Positions 1-12,814 of a stretch of DNA of 64,000 nucleotides are shown one piece after another. Made by a program: the position numbers and the translations under genes. This DNA comes from Norana najaformis (Eukaryota; Annelida; Clitellata; Crassiclitellata; Hormogastridae), in contig OZ029925.1 in assembly GCA_964023275.1 (NCBI GenBank), positions 11,739,184 to 11,803,183 of the forward strand, read 5' to 3'. The notes below the pieces were generated by a model. That model saw only the letters and a program-made list of their open reading frames with translations. It searched no databases and was not told the origin of the DNA. Numbering within the stretch: position 1 is the first letter of the stretch; every line of letters starts with the position of its first letter.

Positions 1-260
1 ATAACATTTACGTACCTCCTCTACAGAAACTTCCTACACATTACTGTAGTTCTTACATGGTTACTTTACTTACCTTACACTCAAATAGTTCTTACATGGT
101 TACTTTACTTACCTTACACTCAAATACCTTACTCTACCCTCAAGTACCTTACATAATACTCAAGTACTTTACTTTAACCTCAATTACCACCCTCACATGT
201 TGCTTTTCATTACAATATAAACCTCATCTTACCACCTAACCATACCATATACCACATATA
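1..260. repeat. TTACC/ACTTT pentamer-rich tract with a 39-bp duplication
   Basis: A low-complexity tract of degenerate CTTAC and ACTTT words. A unit of about 39 bp starting AGTTCTTACATGG is present twice in direct tandem near 48-125. The short ORFs that cross it are a product of the repeat composition, and no gene is seen here. Confidence 0.6.
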
Positions 261-1683
261 AGATTTACCAAGGTTAGTTGAGGCATATTGCATGGTATGA
301 AGGTAAATTTGACCATACCACATGCTTTACATCTCAACAAATCATATACATCAATCTGCTCCATCCTACTGTACAATATACCTTGACTTCCCTCACTCTA
401 CCATACCATGTTTCTCTGTCTGTCTTACCTCCACTCATCATTCGGTTGGCTGCCTTCGTACTTCTCGCGACATCTGTCGACTGTCATTGTCGGCGTTGGC
501 CAGTAGATGTCGCCAGTCGTGACGTTCGTAAGACGTAAGGTAAAGCACTTACGGAATGCCCGCTCGCCCGGGGCCAGGCGCCCCGTTACAAGATTGATTA
601 CATCCTAGACGTAACATATTACAAATTTCAAAGAATTACATCCTAGATATTACAAAGAATTACACCCAACGTAATCGACGTCCCTGCTAAGCCGTGAGCA
701 TGCATGCAAGACTTTTGATGATATCACACACAAATGTTTTCTCTTTGCGCACAAGTTTCGTGAGTTTTCATTCTGTTTCAAATTTAAATCTAGCTCATTA
801 TTACAGCTGCTGGCATGTTTAGCCTACTAAGGCCAAAGTTCTCGTGTTCCATGTCGCAAAACCACATGCCATGTAAGCTGGCCGAGCTTGTGAAGTGATA
901 AAATCACCTGGTCAAACGTAGTACATAATCTGGCCATAGCTGGGTGCCAGATTCATCTGGTCCATATCATACGTTTGACCCTAGTCTGCACTCTGAACTA
1001 TGACCTATATATATATATGACGGATGTTCCGCGATGCAGAGGTCGAAGAGTCTAAGCCTGACTGCTACCTGAACTAAATGGACGCATGTACTTCATCATT
1101 TGTAATGCTACTTCGTATGCAATTAGTTTTTCATTTCATAATGCAGTCATTATTAGTCAGTAGGTCTACTTTACTCTTATATAGTCTTGTGTACGTGACT
1201 GGTCTACAAGTTTTCACTCTATATTCAACAATTACTTCAAGCAGACACTCGTTGGACTGAATTAGAGTCCTAATTACCCATCAAATTACCCCACCCCATA
1301 GCAGTTAGATCTGCAAGATCAATACCGTAGCCTAATCTAGGTATAAGAGTCCGAAAGGCAAAGGGGATGGGGAGGGTAATGCCAATGCGGAAAACGGAAG
1401 GGAAGGTCCAAAGTAGGTTTTTTTGCAGACGTCCTTGGGTCGACCCCCAGAGCCAATATAACAATCTAGGACTAAGTTTAACTTGTCCTTAGATTTTATA
1501 GGCTTTAGCTAAGGCCTAACAGATGTGCAATCTCGCACAGACGATAGCACAGGTCCCAAATGTCAGGGCCCAAGTGGCAGGTAGTTGCGCACACAAGAAA
1601 AAATAGAGGGAACATACACTGGGCGTACTGTAAAGAATTACACCACAGACGTAATGTAATTAATTACATCCTAGACGAAATAG
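261..1683. other. Intergenic, no gene recognised
   Basis: Mostly unique AT-rich DNA. A short GC-rich patch lies at about 549-590. Small palindromic or A/T-rich words occur, such as TATATATATA near 1008-1017. I see no exon with plausible splice sites or protein similarity. Confidence 0.5.
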
Positions 1684-1975
1684 CTGATCTTTGCTTACTT
1701 TACGTTTGCATATATATCTGTTTACTTTTCTGCTTACACAAATGATCTTTGCTTACTTTACGTTTGCATATGATTTTGCTTACTTTACGTCTGCATATAT
1801 ATCTGTTTACTTTTGTGCTTACACAAATGATCTTCGCTTACTTTACGTTTGCATATATATCTGTTTACTTTTCTGCTTACACAAATGATCTTTGCTTACT
1901 TTACGTTTGCATATGATCTTCGCTTACTTTACGTTTGCATATATATCTGTTTCCTTTCTGCTCACACAAATGTTT
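1684..1975 (+). repeat. Minisatellite with long and short units
   Basis: Tandem array built from one sequence, GATCTTTGCTTACTTTACG, in two unit sizes: a long unit of about 58 bp that continues through a TATATATCTGTTTACTTTT segment and ACACAAAT, and a short unit of about 30 bp that stops after GTTTGCATAT. The order reads long, short, long, long, short, long. Units differ by a few substitutions. Confidence 0.85.
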
Positions 1976-1989
1976 ACTTTACTTATTCG

Positions 1990-2330
1990 TTACAATACTG
2001 ATGTACTACCTGGACGGCAGTCGTTTCGCTGCACTTGACGACGTTGAATCCACCATTCGCCAGATGGACCTTGACGAGCGACCGATCCATGACAGACAGA
2101 GGCCAACGATCCAGCAGCAGAGACGTCTTATGGCAACCGAACGCGTCGCCGCTCGGAGCACATAGTCGTGGCTCTGCCGAGACGATCTTTCGCGAGGTCG
2201 TCGTAGGGGGGCAGATGCGCCGGTTACGGCCCAAGGTATTTGCGCCGAAGGGGTTGATTCTCGCGAAGGGGCCGAGACTCTCACGATCCGCGGTGGGGGT
2301 CTGGTGAGAGTAGAGAGACGCAGAACGAAA
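1990..2330. other. GC-rich block with overlapping open frames, unassigned
   Basis: An abrupt GC- and CpG-rich block inside AT-rich DNA. The plus frame ending with a stop near 2165 reads MYYLDGSRFAALDDVEST and onwards to RVAARST. Minus frames are open too, as expected from composition. I recognise no domain and no convincing splice sites. It could be an exon of an unidentified gene, a retroelement fragment or a CpG-rich regulatory block. Confidence 0.3.
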
Positions 2331-3690
2331 CTTCTGGAAAAATGGGCAGTTGAGGAGTTACAAGGAAGTAACGGGGAAAAGAAAACTGTATGTGAAGCAT
2401 GATTAAAACACCGTTATTTAACTATGTAATGATTAAAATGTTCCAATTATACAAATTCCTGTTTCATCAAATTCCAATCAGCATTCAATGCTACAGATGC
2501 GATATTATATTTGGAAGCATTTTCTCTTATATCACTAAAAGATGAAGTCATATCTTCCAGAAAAGCTAACTGGCTCAATTAATAATTTTCTCCAGGAATT
2601 TTAACTACCTTGAGTAAAATAATAATAATAAATAATTCAACTGTTATAATTACATAATTAATCATTATAAATATTATTTTTAATTATACAATTTACATAA
2701 TTTACATAATTTTTAATGCATACATGGCAAAAAATTAGAGGGAACATAAGACATGTGAAGAATAACAATTTAAATAAGAAATATATCAAAACTAAACAGT
2801 ACTAAACATTATCACAGTCGAGGTTGCCTGGGATAATCTGTCGGATAATATACACGCTGCAGTTTATCCCATTTTGATTTATCCATCTATGCTAAATCAG
2901 CCAAAGATTAACCCTTCTAGCTTACTTCTTAATTAATCCCCTAAGGTAAATCCTGCCTACGATAAATCCTAGGTTAACTGAACTAAGATTAGATTACTCC
3001 CTCTGGCTTAATCCTTCACTAGTCCTTCCAAGTAGATCCAACCTAATATTAAACCTGTTAAGTTAATCTTTATCCTTTATTATGCAAATCCAGCCTAAGA
3101 ATAATTCCCTTTGTTTAACAGTACGTGGCTTACAACACAACTGTCACAGCTGTGCAGACGAACAGCATATAAACACACACTGTCAAAAGTAATGACCTGC
3201 TAAAAGCAGGCACTAAATATTGCTACTAGAACACCCATAACTTGTCTGACGCACGGCAAATTCACTGTTGCAAATGTAGCTGAAACAGCAATCGCTAATC
3301 TGAATAGCTCCTGTTCAAGACATACTCTTCGGAGCCACTCACAGTTTGACAACACAAAACCGTGATCAAACACAATGGGTTTGAAAATCCTGACGGAAAA
3401 CAGGCAAACAGGAAAAGGCCAGTTACATATCCTGCAAGACAATTCTGTCAAATTACTACTGCACACGGCAAAAATAATGTATGGCTATATGTCACAATGA
3501 CTGCTTTTCTATCAGATAACTGATGTCTGTGGACAATCTGGTCACATTAATACCAGCTGTTGCCAGACACTAGCGTCACAGTAACCGTAAATGTAACAGA
3601 AGAGACAAACAGAAAAACAAACAGACCAACAGAGACAAAAGACCCAGCATATCCGGAACAAACAAACCGAAATCCAATTAATACTGTACA
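2331..3690. other. AT-rich intergenic DNA with degenerate TAAATCC words
   Basis: Between about 2820 and 3130 the words TAATCC, TAAATCC and GGTTAA recur at irregular spacing, consistent with a very old decayed satellite. No coding evidence. Confidence 0.4.
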
Positions 3691-3699
3691 TATTTTCAA

Positions 3700-4125
3700 T
3701 TTGTCATTCTGTACTCACTGTATCTCTCCTCTGTCCCTCCCTCGTGCTATCTCAGATTCTCATTCTCCCTATCCAAATCTCTCTGTACGTTTCTCTCACT
3801 TCTTCACTCCCTCCTTCTCTATCTATCTCAGCATGTGGCCCTTCCTCCTCTCTCTGTACGTTTCTCTCTCTGTATGTCTCTCTCCCCCATCTGTCTCTCT
3901 CTGCCTCTGTATGTTTCTGTCTCTTCTTCACTCCCTCCATCTCTATTTCTGCATGTCTCTCTCTCCTGTCTCTGTGTATGTTCTGCATCCACTCTCAACC
4001 ACTTCTGTCTCTCTGTAAGTCTCTTTGTCTGTCTCTGTACAGTATTTCTGTTTATCTTTTCTTCTCTCTGCAGCTTGCTCTCTCCATCGATATGTCTGTC
4101 TCTCTCATCCCATCTTCCTTCCACT
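3700..4125 (+). repeat. Pyrimidine-rich (TCTC/TCTG)n tract
   Basis: An imperfect CTCT/CTGT microsatellite more than 400 bp long. Open frames on both strands, read as serine/leucine-rich or arginine/glutamate-rich peptides, are composition artefacts. Confidence 0.85.
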
Positions 4126-5439
4126 AGGTTTGAGAATTGACGAAGTGCGATTACTTCCTTGTCTTAGTGCTACAAATACAATGCGGGTGAAACAGGCTTG
4201 ACAGCGTCTGGTAGCAGCAGAAACTAATGCGACGACATCGTATAAATGTTCAGCTACCGTACATACAAATGTTCAGATACAACGTCAGACACTAAGGGAC
4301 CATATTCTGAAAACAATGTACAGTAACAGTAATTGTAACTGTATTAACTTTAATCACAACAATTTATACAGCATTGTCATCAGTAGCAAGCTAAAATGCT
4401 AATGTGGCCAGTGCATTCATCAACAGTCACATGATTTGCACGGGACTATATATACATATATATTTGTGTGTGTGATTGTGTGTGTGTGTGTGTATTATAC
4501 ACATAATACAACTGTATAAACACATATAAATATTTATACATAATTAATCATAAAAATGGATGTTTAGTTTAACAGGAAAACTAGATCCACCATATATTTT
4601 TTAAATTTTAAACTGCCTAAATTGCTGAGAACACACTGCTATCATCATAATCATCATCAATATCATCATAAATCAATCATCAGCATCATCATAAATCATC
4701 ATCATCATTGTTACTGGAAGGTCGCCACCGTGTTCTTGGTCCAAATCTCTGTAACACAATGTAATGTAGTGTAATAAATATATACATATGGCCATAAAGG
4801 CAAAACAATACACTGAATTATCATATTACACCTAGTATTGTATTGAAAAGTTCACACACAGTTTTACATGTACAATACAACACATGAATAGAGCTGGGGA
4901 AACAAATAAGGGGTTCAACGTCCCCAAGTCCATCCCAGTACTTCGCAACACCACCACGTTTAGAGACAATTCACACTATTTCTTGTTCTTTTATTGCAAA
5001 GTTAGTCTGTTTTAAAACGTGTCTCTCTCTCTCTCTCACTCTGTCTTCAAATAAATAAATATATATATATATATGCATATATACCTGTATACATGTATGT
5101 ATGTATCTTAGTGGACTGATCTAGATATTGACCTGAGTATGGCTTGGTTTTAGTGCACCACTGGTTGATGCCTTGTACATGAAACACTGGTGCCAGAGAA
5201 GTTGCTTATATATAAATAAATAAATATATATATAAGTCCAGCACACTGTTTAGTCTGAAGAAGCCATGAAGACAGCCGTTATCTAGTGCCAAGCTGGATA
5301 TTCTTGTTAAAAATATAATGGAAATAAGCTGCAGATATACCGGCGGAATCAAAATAACTGTTCGACACCTTTTTTCACACAACCTACTTTTACAATGCTA
5401 TAGCTCGTTTGCACGGGAAATTGACACGAATAACGTTTA

Positions 5440-5546
<107 letters not shown>

Positions 5547-5875
5547 CTTTTACTGACTTCTCAACAGTGCTGTAGACATCAATTGTCTGGTAACAAAAGC
5601 ACAGTCACTGTAGCCTGGGACAAGACATTACTGTGGCCTCTTCTAGCAGTTAAACAAAACCATCTGGCAATCCATGCTGCACAAAACGCATTGCATATTA
5701 GCAGACACTAATGCTTTTCAACTCCTAGGCAATTTGTGCCTGGTTATGGTCATTACTCGGCGCTTGTTTACAGAATTCGTCATCATCTGTGTTTACCAAA
5801 TGGATCCACCTGGTCACACTGTTTACACGATGCATCACCTGACTAAGGCACCCACTGACTGGCAGTTCACTCTGA

Positions 5876-5960
5876 AAGCTTGGCCATGGTGGTCATTTGC
5901 TTTTCAGCTCTGCCTCTGGGCTTCGAATCCCAGTGAGGTGTGCCTTCATATGAAATTAAT
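5876..5960 (+). mobile_element. tRNA-derived SINE head (likely)
   Basis: The sequence TGGCCATGGTGG resembles a Pol III A box. About 40 bp later GCTTCGAATCCC matches a B box (GGTTCGAANCC-like). A similar A/B arrangement is seen at 43797 and 46258. The body beyond the B box runs into a TA and TATG microsatellite near 5960. Function is inferred from the two boxes only. Confidence 0.55.
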
Positions 5961-7014
5961 GTATGTATATATATATATATATACACACACACAAATGTAT
6001 GTATGTATGTGTGAATGTATATATGCATCAAAGTATTTGAACAGCGCCTTTAAAGAAACTCTCAAAGTTAAATGGATATAGAACACAAAAATGTGCGTGT
6101 GTCAGGGTGGTCCACACTCGTATGTAAAAATAGTTTCAGTTTTGAACACTGGAAGGTGTCAAGTTTACTGGTATCTCTGCCTCTGCATTGATCTTTGTTT
6201 TCTTCTACAGCTGACTGAACAGAGGAACCAAGAAATTCATCGGGCCAGTACTACAACGTTCCATCTTTATCTGTGATACACGAGTGAAGTCACAGTTGGG
6301 TTGGTCTTCAAATACTGAGATCACTAAGAATGAAAGACAAGGTGGACTGGAGCACACATTTCTGAGGCTTGACTCGACACGGTTAACATTAACAGCCCTC
6401 TGAGCTCTTTCATTACCACCAGGATAGAAACACCTTTTAAAATCCTGGAACTGAAGGATTCACTCCTGCAGTCCTCATCATAAAGCTGGAATGAAAGCGA
6501 GGACTATCTTGCTTCACTGCAAATTGTAATGGCGCTTAAGGTTGTCAGTGGCACAGCCAGAGATGAGTGCAGCTGATTCACAACCAATTCTGACAAAGTG
6601 TGAACAGTAAAAGCAATATTTACTACAAATTTTCTGACTCCAAGAAGACTGCTGGCTGGACTTGAATCAAATATAGAATAACATACTGAGCTGTCATCGC
6701 ACTGAACACTGGCAACCACATGATATGCCTTGTCTCATGACTGGCAAATCTGTCATATGCACTTGCAGATAGCTGACTAACTATTTTATTACAGTAATTA
6801 ATACTGATAGTTTAAGTTATACTAAAATACATACTTTGCTATGTTTGTCCACAGATTCTTGGATGCTTGCCATGAGGCAGTATAATATCCAACAGATGGA
6901 CCCTAATGACAGATTCCAACTTGGAACTTTTAACAAAATTTTATTGGACCGCCCTGACATAAATATATAAGTAGATATGTACGTGTGTATATATATATAT
7001 ATATATATATTGAA

Positions 7015-7475
7015 ATCTGAGATTTATAAAGCGCCTCTTAGAGGATAAACTCAACAGAGGTGCTTCCAACCCGAAAAAGTAAAGTCACTGTTGAACAGTA
7101 CAGTCTTTAGGCACCAGTGGAATACTGAGAGGGGGAGAGAAAGGATCTCAAATGATATATATATATATATATATACACATATATTATTATTATTATATTA
7201 ATATATATATTATTATTAACTTCTAGAGTGCCAGAGTCAAATGCACAGGGCACCAACCAATGGCACATCAAATTTAAGCCGTATTCAGGTCAATATCCAG
7301 AAGACCAGTCAACTAAGACAGACAGGTAGTTACGGTAAAAGGTAAGACTTAAGTTGAGCATAAAATCACACAAAAGACAGGGCATAACGCACAGCTGTAG
7401 GAAGAGAATTCCAACATTTCTGTCCAGCAACCGAAAAAGCTTGCTCATCAAAAACGGCTCTAGTTTTAATTTACC
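7015..7475 (-). mobile_element. 3' end of a degraded non-LTR retrotransposon (LINE)
   Basis: On the minus strand a frame reads AFSVAGQKCWNSLPTAVR, the C-terminal motif typical of CR1/L2/Jockey-like reverse transcriptase ORFs (FSVAGPxxWNSLPxxVR). A frameshift follows, then a segment resembling FYAQLKSYLLP (the LKTYLF-like end). The tail reaches an AGCGCCTCTTAGAGG motif at 7035, the mark of the dispersed AGCGCCTTTTAAG family in this window. Only the last part of the ORF remains and it is broken. Confidence 0.75.
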
Positions 7476-7547
7476 CACACATATTATAACTGTATGTATT
7501 GCAAGTCCCTTCGGCCACCATTTTGCAGCCACCTCAACAGAAATAAA

Positions 7548-7549
<2 letters not shown>

Positions 7550-7635
<86 letters not shown>
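7550..7635. repeat. (TA)n microsatellite
   Basis: A perfect TA array of about 86 bp lying beside the LINE remnant. ORFs reading YIYIYI are artefacts. Confidence 0.97.
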
Positions 7636-7639
<4 letters not shown>

Positions 7640-8262
7640 TATATGCATGGCAGTGCTATTTCATCCTTCAATTTGAGCAGTTGAGATAAGTTTTATTGTT
7701 ATGGCATTTTTATTCCAAATATAGCTGTATGAGATTCCCGTATTAGGCTGAGAGACAGGCATTCAGATGGGCGGACCACACGGACGCCATTTAAGACCTG
7801 ACCTTTTCATGACCTTCCCCTCCCTCTTCGCCACCCTTCAGTCAGAAATGGCCTACTTGCCCATCTTATAGCAAACACCACAGCTAACAAACCCACTCAA
7901 ACACCCCACTGCTCTGTCTGTGTATCAGTCTGTCCGTCTGCTCCTCCTTCCGTCTTCCGTCCGTCTGAATGCCTGTCTCTGCCTAATACAGGAATTTCAT
8001 ACAGCTATATACATATATACAGTATATATCATATATTATATACACATGTTACAGGCTATAGTATATATATATATATATATATACACATAAGAGATGTTTC
8101 ATATAAATACATCAAGTTGCTATATAAGTGTCCAGACAGACAGACACACATTTGCACACACACACAGACACATACATGAAATATTTACACATAAATCTAA
8201 TGGTGCTATATACATTAGAGAGCCTGTTTATATGACAAACACCATTACAACAAATAGAAGAC

Positions 8263-8584
8263 AATAAGTAAATAAATAGTCTATCATGTATACCTTCTTC
8301 ATCATGTAAATAAGTAAATAAACAGACTATCATGTATACCTTCTTCATCATGTAAATAAGTAAATAAACAGTCTATCATGTATACCTTCTTCATCATGTA
8401 AATAAGTAAATAAACAGTCTATCATGTATACCTTCTTCATCATGTAAATAAGTAAATAAACAGTCTATCATGTATACCTTCTTCATCATGTAAATAAGTA
8501 AATAAACAGTCTATCATGTATACCTTCTTCATCATGTAAATAAGTAAATAAACAGTCTATCATGTATACCTTCTTCATCATGTA
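8263..8584 (+). repeat. 46-bp minisatellite, seven copies
   Basis: Seven direct tandem copies of a 46-bp unit that contains AAACAGTCTATCATGTATAC followed by CTTCTTCATCATG. The total of 322 bp is exactly 7 x 46. Copies are nearly identical, with the first differing by AATAG versus AACAG, so the expansion is recent. There are no spacers, so it is not CRISPR-like. Confidence 0.95.
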
Positions 8585-10535
8585 CTTGAAGACAAAATGT
8601 AATGGAAATCTTTACACCTATCAGAAAAAATCCGTATAGACATCACAGTCGCATAATTTTTAACGTTTTCATGTACAAATCACCATTAAATCCAGTAGCA
8701 CTTTATGTAAGGTAATGCAATTCTTGGCACTTTTATCAGTGAAATTCATATCGGTGTCAGCCCAACAAATTTCTCTATGCTAAATCAGAATTCATATCGG
8801 TGTCTTGTAATTCCTTATGCTTTCCATAAATCTAAGTCTGTAACTAATTACAAGCGCAATTTACTGTAGCTTTAAAAACCTCGACTACAGCCTGACAGAC
8901 AGACACCAAACTGACACGCAGCTCAATGCAACAAGGGTAATGCAAATCCAGACACAAGAGGTTTGCATGTTGGCATTTCCTGGTCAGATGATCAAAAAAA
9001 AACCAGAAATGTATCATGTGTTCAGTATGGTCTTCTTGATACAACACTGAACACTATCCATGTCTAAAAGCAGCAGACAATAAGGTGGTCAACAGAACTA
9101 GTCAAAATACCCCTGGTCGAAATACCCCTAAATCAAAAAATTTTAAGTCCTTTACTCTAGCCCCTATAGAGGCAGGCACTGGTATGAAGTGTTAGCAACT
9201 TTATTTTTCTTAGCCTCCGCATAAAAAGGCATATAATCACACACCCTTACTCCTAGTCAAAACACCCAGGTCAAACTAACCTAGATCAAAACACCCTGGT
9301 TGATGTTACCCTGTCATGATCAGACATAAACTATCCACCACCCTATGGCCTTTTAACCCAGGATTGGTATATCATAGCCCTCAATAATATGATCCTTGAT
9401 AATATCAACACATACATCAGTAATGTGCATCCTATACATTGGCCTATATAATAGGCATTAGGCATAATTGCGCACGTGTACCTGCACCCCAACACACACA
9501 CATATGTTATGAATACATACAGCCATACACATATATATACACAGATGATAAGAATTGTGTCATATATATGGGACATATATACGTATATAAATATATGTCC
9601 CATTTATATAATTATCACTCAGCACAGATACTAAATGAAACACACATACACAAGTATACATAAACAGACTTACAAACATACATACAGACAGACATACAGA
9701 CAGAGACACAGACAGACAAACAGAGAAAGCCCCTATTGTAACAAAGAAACAAGGATTACAATATATACCAGGAGGGGATTAAGTGGCCATTGCTAAGAAT
9801 GGAAGATGCCTTGAAACAACAGGCCCCAGCCGGTAACAAGAGACCTCAAGGGCAAACACTAGTTGGGATGAGTCACTGCTCTTGGGGGGAGGGGTCTGCT
9901 GTACGTCACCAAGGATCCCAGAGTATTTCATTCGGGATGGCCAGCTTTGCTCTTAAGCAAGAAGAATATTTGGCACTGGATGGGTGGCCTTCTTTCCAAA
10001 AGTACCCTACAGTATATGAAACGGAATACCCAGCTTCGACTCTAAAATGAAAATATTTGCCTTAACTCAAAAACCAGAACAATTTGCTTGAGATGACCAG
10101 CTCTACCCTTAAACAGGATTATTTGGCTCCTGAAGGATAGGCTTTTAAAAAAGAACGAGAATATCTGACCAGCAATGACCAAACTTGGCTTCAGATGGCC
10201 AGCTCTGTCTGTTGCAAGACAAAACGCAGGATGGTCCCCAAACTTTAAATTTTAAAGATGAGAATATTTACTTCAGAGGTAAATTTACAGAGAATATTTA
10301 CTTCAGAGTTGACCCTCTCTCCCACACAAATCTCCCAAAGCTGTAACAAGCCCAGAACCTCAGACTATCGGAGTTACACACAGCATTAATTAAATTACTA
10401 ATTATGAAATACTGTAATTAAAATTTTTGTCTTTGGGACATGATGAAGCGTAGTAAGATGCAATGCTACGTTCTGACCAGTCATGGGAAAACTGATGAAC
10501 AATTTGCAGCATTTTAGAAGTAATGTTTGCTTGCA
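8585..10535. other. Intergenic DNA with a dispersed-repeat fragment
   Basis: A piece of repeat family D (TATGAAGTGTTAGCAACTTT) lies at about 9190-9240. A/C-rich and GACAGACA microsatellite lies at about 9660-9725. I see no gene; the frames at 9343-9663 are driven by repeats. Confidence 0.45.
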
Positions 10536-10700
10536 AAGGTAAAGGTAACACTTGTTTACAGGTAAGATAATTCGTTTACAGATAAGGAAACAATTGTTTA
10601 TAAAGGTAAATATACCACTTGCTCACAAAGGTAAAGGTAAGACTTGTTTGATACTTAAGGTAAAGTTAACACTTGCTATCAAAGGTAACAGTAACACTTG
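10536..10700 (+). repeat. Degenerate AAAGGTAA / ACACTTGTTTAC minisatellite
   Basis: Repeated blocks of AAAGGTAAAGGTAACACTTG with a variable period near 27-35 bp. A related copy lies in CACHD1 intron DNA at about 22430-22520. In both places it is followed by a similar GC-richer segment (CTCCGTAGCGTGGTCC near 22537 and CTCGGAAACGCGGGTCC near 10710), so this is one dispersed element. Confidence 0.6.
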
Positions 10701-11689
10701 CTCATAATTCCTCGGAAACGCGGGTCCCAGGATCAATGTGGAGATGGTTGGAGTAGTGGTGGCAGCATATCTGATACAATACATTACAACATTTCTATCA
10801 CACGTATAAAAATCACAACTGACAGTTCACAGTTCAAGGTCTGACCCCGAATTACTGCTTGAAACAGAACCAGGATATGAACCTAATTAACGAAAGCCGT
10901 CAGTGAATCAGAAACTTCCAGACAAATGGTATAATATTTATATAATTGCGCTCTGTAAAACCGTTCAGCCAAGATTGTTTGAGACGTGCCTACAATGAAA
11001 ATGCCTCTTTGCTTTCTGTGCCCAAGAGTCAAATCTCGGTGAACTGCGAAAATCCTCGACAAGCAGGTGTTGGGCCATGCTACCAAACGCAAACGCTGCC
11101 CAGTCACTGGTTTGCTGTTGTCATGTTTGTGCCTTAACTGAATGATCTTTGAACCCTAGGGTCACCTATCTGATCAATACGGTTGAAGGAGATTTGTAAT
11201 ATTTGAGCGAATACCTTACCCCACCTCACCTTACCTTACATTAATCTAAAATTGGGGATTTCTTCAGCGCACAACAACAAAATTGGCCAGCACACAAAAG
11301 TCTAGTGAATCGGTCACACAGAAGCGACCGGATTTCAGACAAATATATGAACAAACTACAAGATTCGACGCCCACAGGGGTGGGGTGTCGACTTGCGCGT
11401 AGGTCGTAACTTCAAAGTCGTAGCAAAAGCTGGCAAACACCTCGCAAAGTTCTCATATCTTCGACAATCTCCTTATGAATAAAATATGGATAAAATGAAC
11501 AATATTTTAAAATAACTTACCTTCAAATAATTTAGTTAATTTGCTGGGAAACAAAACCTATTAAACACTTTCGAGTTTCTAGGGCGTGTTCTAGTTCTTA
11601 CATTTGGACGTAGGATTCAAATTCGTATAGCGCCATTGGTTTACAAAACTGCTTGTTGCGTCAAAAAGATAAAAGAGAATGTATATGTG

Positions 11690-11765
11690 CCTATTTTTCT
11701 ATAGCAACCATATGGCCTCCACCCTGCTCATTTTCAGTGAATCAATGATAACTTGGTTTGTTTAG
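11690..11765 (+). mobile_element. Dispersed repeat family A, copy 1
   Basis: Contains TTTTTCTATAGCAACCATAT followed by GGCCTCCACCCTGCTCATTTT. The same block recurs at 37993-38130 and 55408-55560, which extend it through GTGAGATCCTTCA and ATGGGCGACAC. The origin is unknown and no ORF is seen. Confidence 0.65.
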
Positions 11766-12270
11766 CGCCAAGCAAATATCAGGCGGATGCATTTGTTTTA
11801 AAGACTAAAAACACAATGCAAGTCTTCTATTTCCTACTAGTGAAAAGGCTGTTGCCAAATCGAAATTGTCAATTTTGAGTGTAAAAACTAAAAATAATAA
11901 ATTTCTCATTTGTAATATTAATTTACTACTTTATCTTTAAAAACTCTGGTTCTTTTAAATAAATTGGTCGATTTAGATTACTCTAATTTAGCTTTAAAAT
12001 AAATTTTGCAAAAGAAAATTATACGAGGGGTTGTACATTTAATTGCCACTTGTTTATCACCAAGAAAAATACGCCATTTCCGCTTTACTATTTTTCGATC
12101 AGACCATGCCCGAATGTTTATGAGTGGGTTTTAATTATTATAAATTAGTTCTAATCATTTGTTTAGCCATTTCATACTGCAGTATTGTATTAGTTATGTC
12201 ACTGGGATTTTAGCATATGTTAAACATATAAACTTTGTGCGGTTGTAAGGACTTTGTCCCGATACGTAAT

Positions 12271-12316
12271 GCAAATAACTGACCTAGACGTCTGCAAATA
12301 ACTGACCTAGACGTCA
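12271..12316 (+). repeat. 23-bp perfect direct duplication
   Basis: Two adjacent copies of a unit containing AACTGACCTAGACGTC. It lies about 200 bp upstream of the 12518 ORF. GACGTC resembles half of a CRE-type site, but I draw no functional claim. Confidence 0.85.
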
Positions 12317-12517
12317 CTAACAGTTAACATATCGCCGTTAATATTAAAAACTTATGAAATTATCACTCGAATTTCGCTTTCTAAAGTGAGGTTTGAACCG
12401 AATTTTGACTAATTTCGAAAAGGTACTTCCTATTGGACAGAAGCGCCCAAGGTGCTTAAAAGGCGCTGTATAAGTTTCTATCGAAACTAGATAACGAGAC
12501 CCGAGTATGTATTCTGC

Positions 12518-12814
12518 ATGAAGTGCAAACGATTTTCTAGAATTAATTTGCTGCTAATAATAATCAGTATTGCAATCATAATTTTGGTGGGTTTTCAGAT
12601 ACAATTTAGTAAGAATCGTCAAGAAAGTTTGTGGAAAAAGATGTCTGGTGCTTGGAGAATGCTGTCTGAACTGGCTGGCCGCCACAAACTGCTCTCGGGC
12701 GTCGCGATATTCGGGGCAATCTACTTTGCCACATATCCGCTTGGTACACCACGCGTTCCAACAGCCAGTGAGCGCATCCAGATGAGAAAACCCTCTTCCG
12801 CGGAATCCAAGTGA
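12518..12814 (+). CDS. Small putative two-helix membrane protein, unassigned
   Basis: A single open frame of 98 residues starting at a true ATG and ending in TGA. Residues about 10-31 (INLLLIIISIAIIILVGFQI) form a strong hydrophobic segment after a basic start MKCKRFSR, like a type II signal anchor. A second, shorter hydrophobic run (LLSGVAIFGAIYFATY) lies at about 58-73. The tail RIQMRKPSSAESK is polar and basic. A shorter start at MSGAWRMLSE (residue 43) would leave only the second helix and could be a small mitochondrial or ER protein. Upstream, AAGGCGCTGTATAAG at 12457 belongs to a dispersed repeat and also looks like a TATA element. I do not recognise the family. It may be a real small gene, a first exon, or chance. 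Confidence 0.4.
   Translation: MKCKRFSRINLLLIIISIAIIILVGFQIQFSKNRQESLWKKMSGAWRMLSELAGRHKLLSGVAIFGAIYFATYPLGTPRVPTASERIQMRKPSSAESK

Noticed and set aside
7354..7689. 111-residue plus-strand protein with a YIYIYI tract
   Set aside because: It crosses a LINE remnant antisense and a (TA)n microsatellite.
8263..8584. CRISPR-like array
   Set aside because: Units are directly adjacent with no unique spacers, and the genome is eukaryotic.
9790..10050. 86-residue ORF on the plus strand
   Set aside because: No splice context, family or composition support; surrounded by intergenic repeats.
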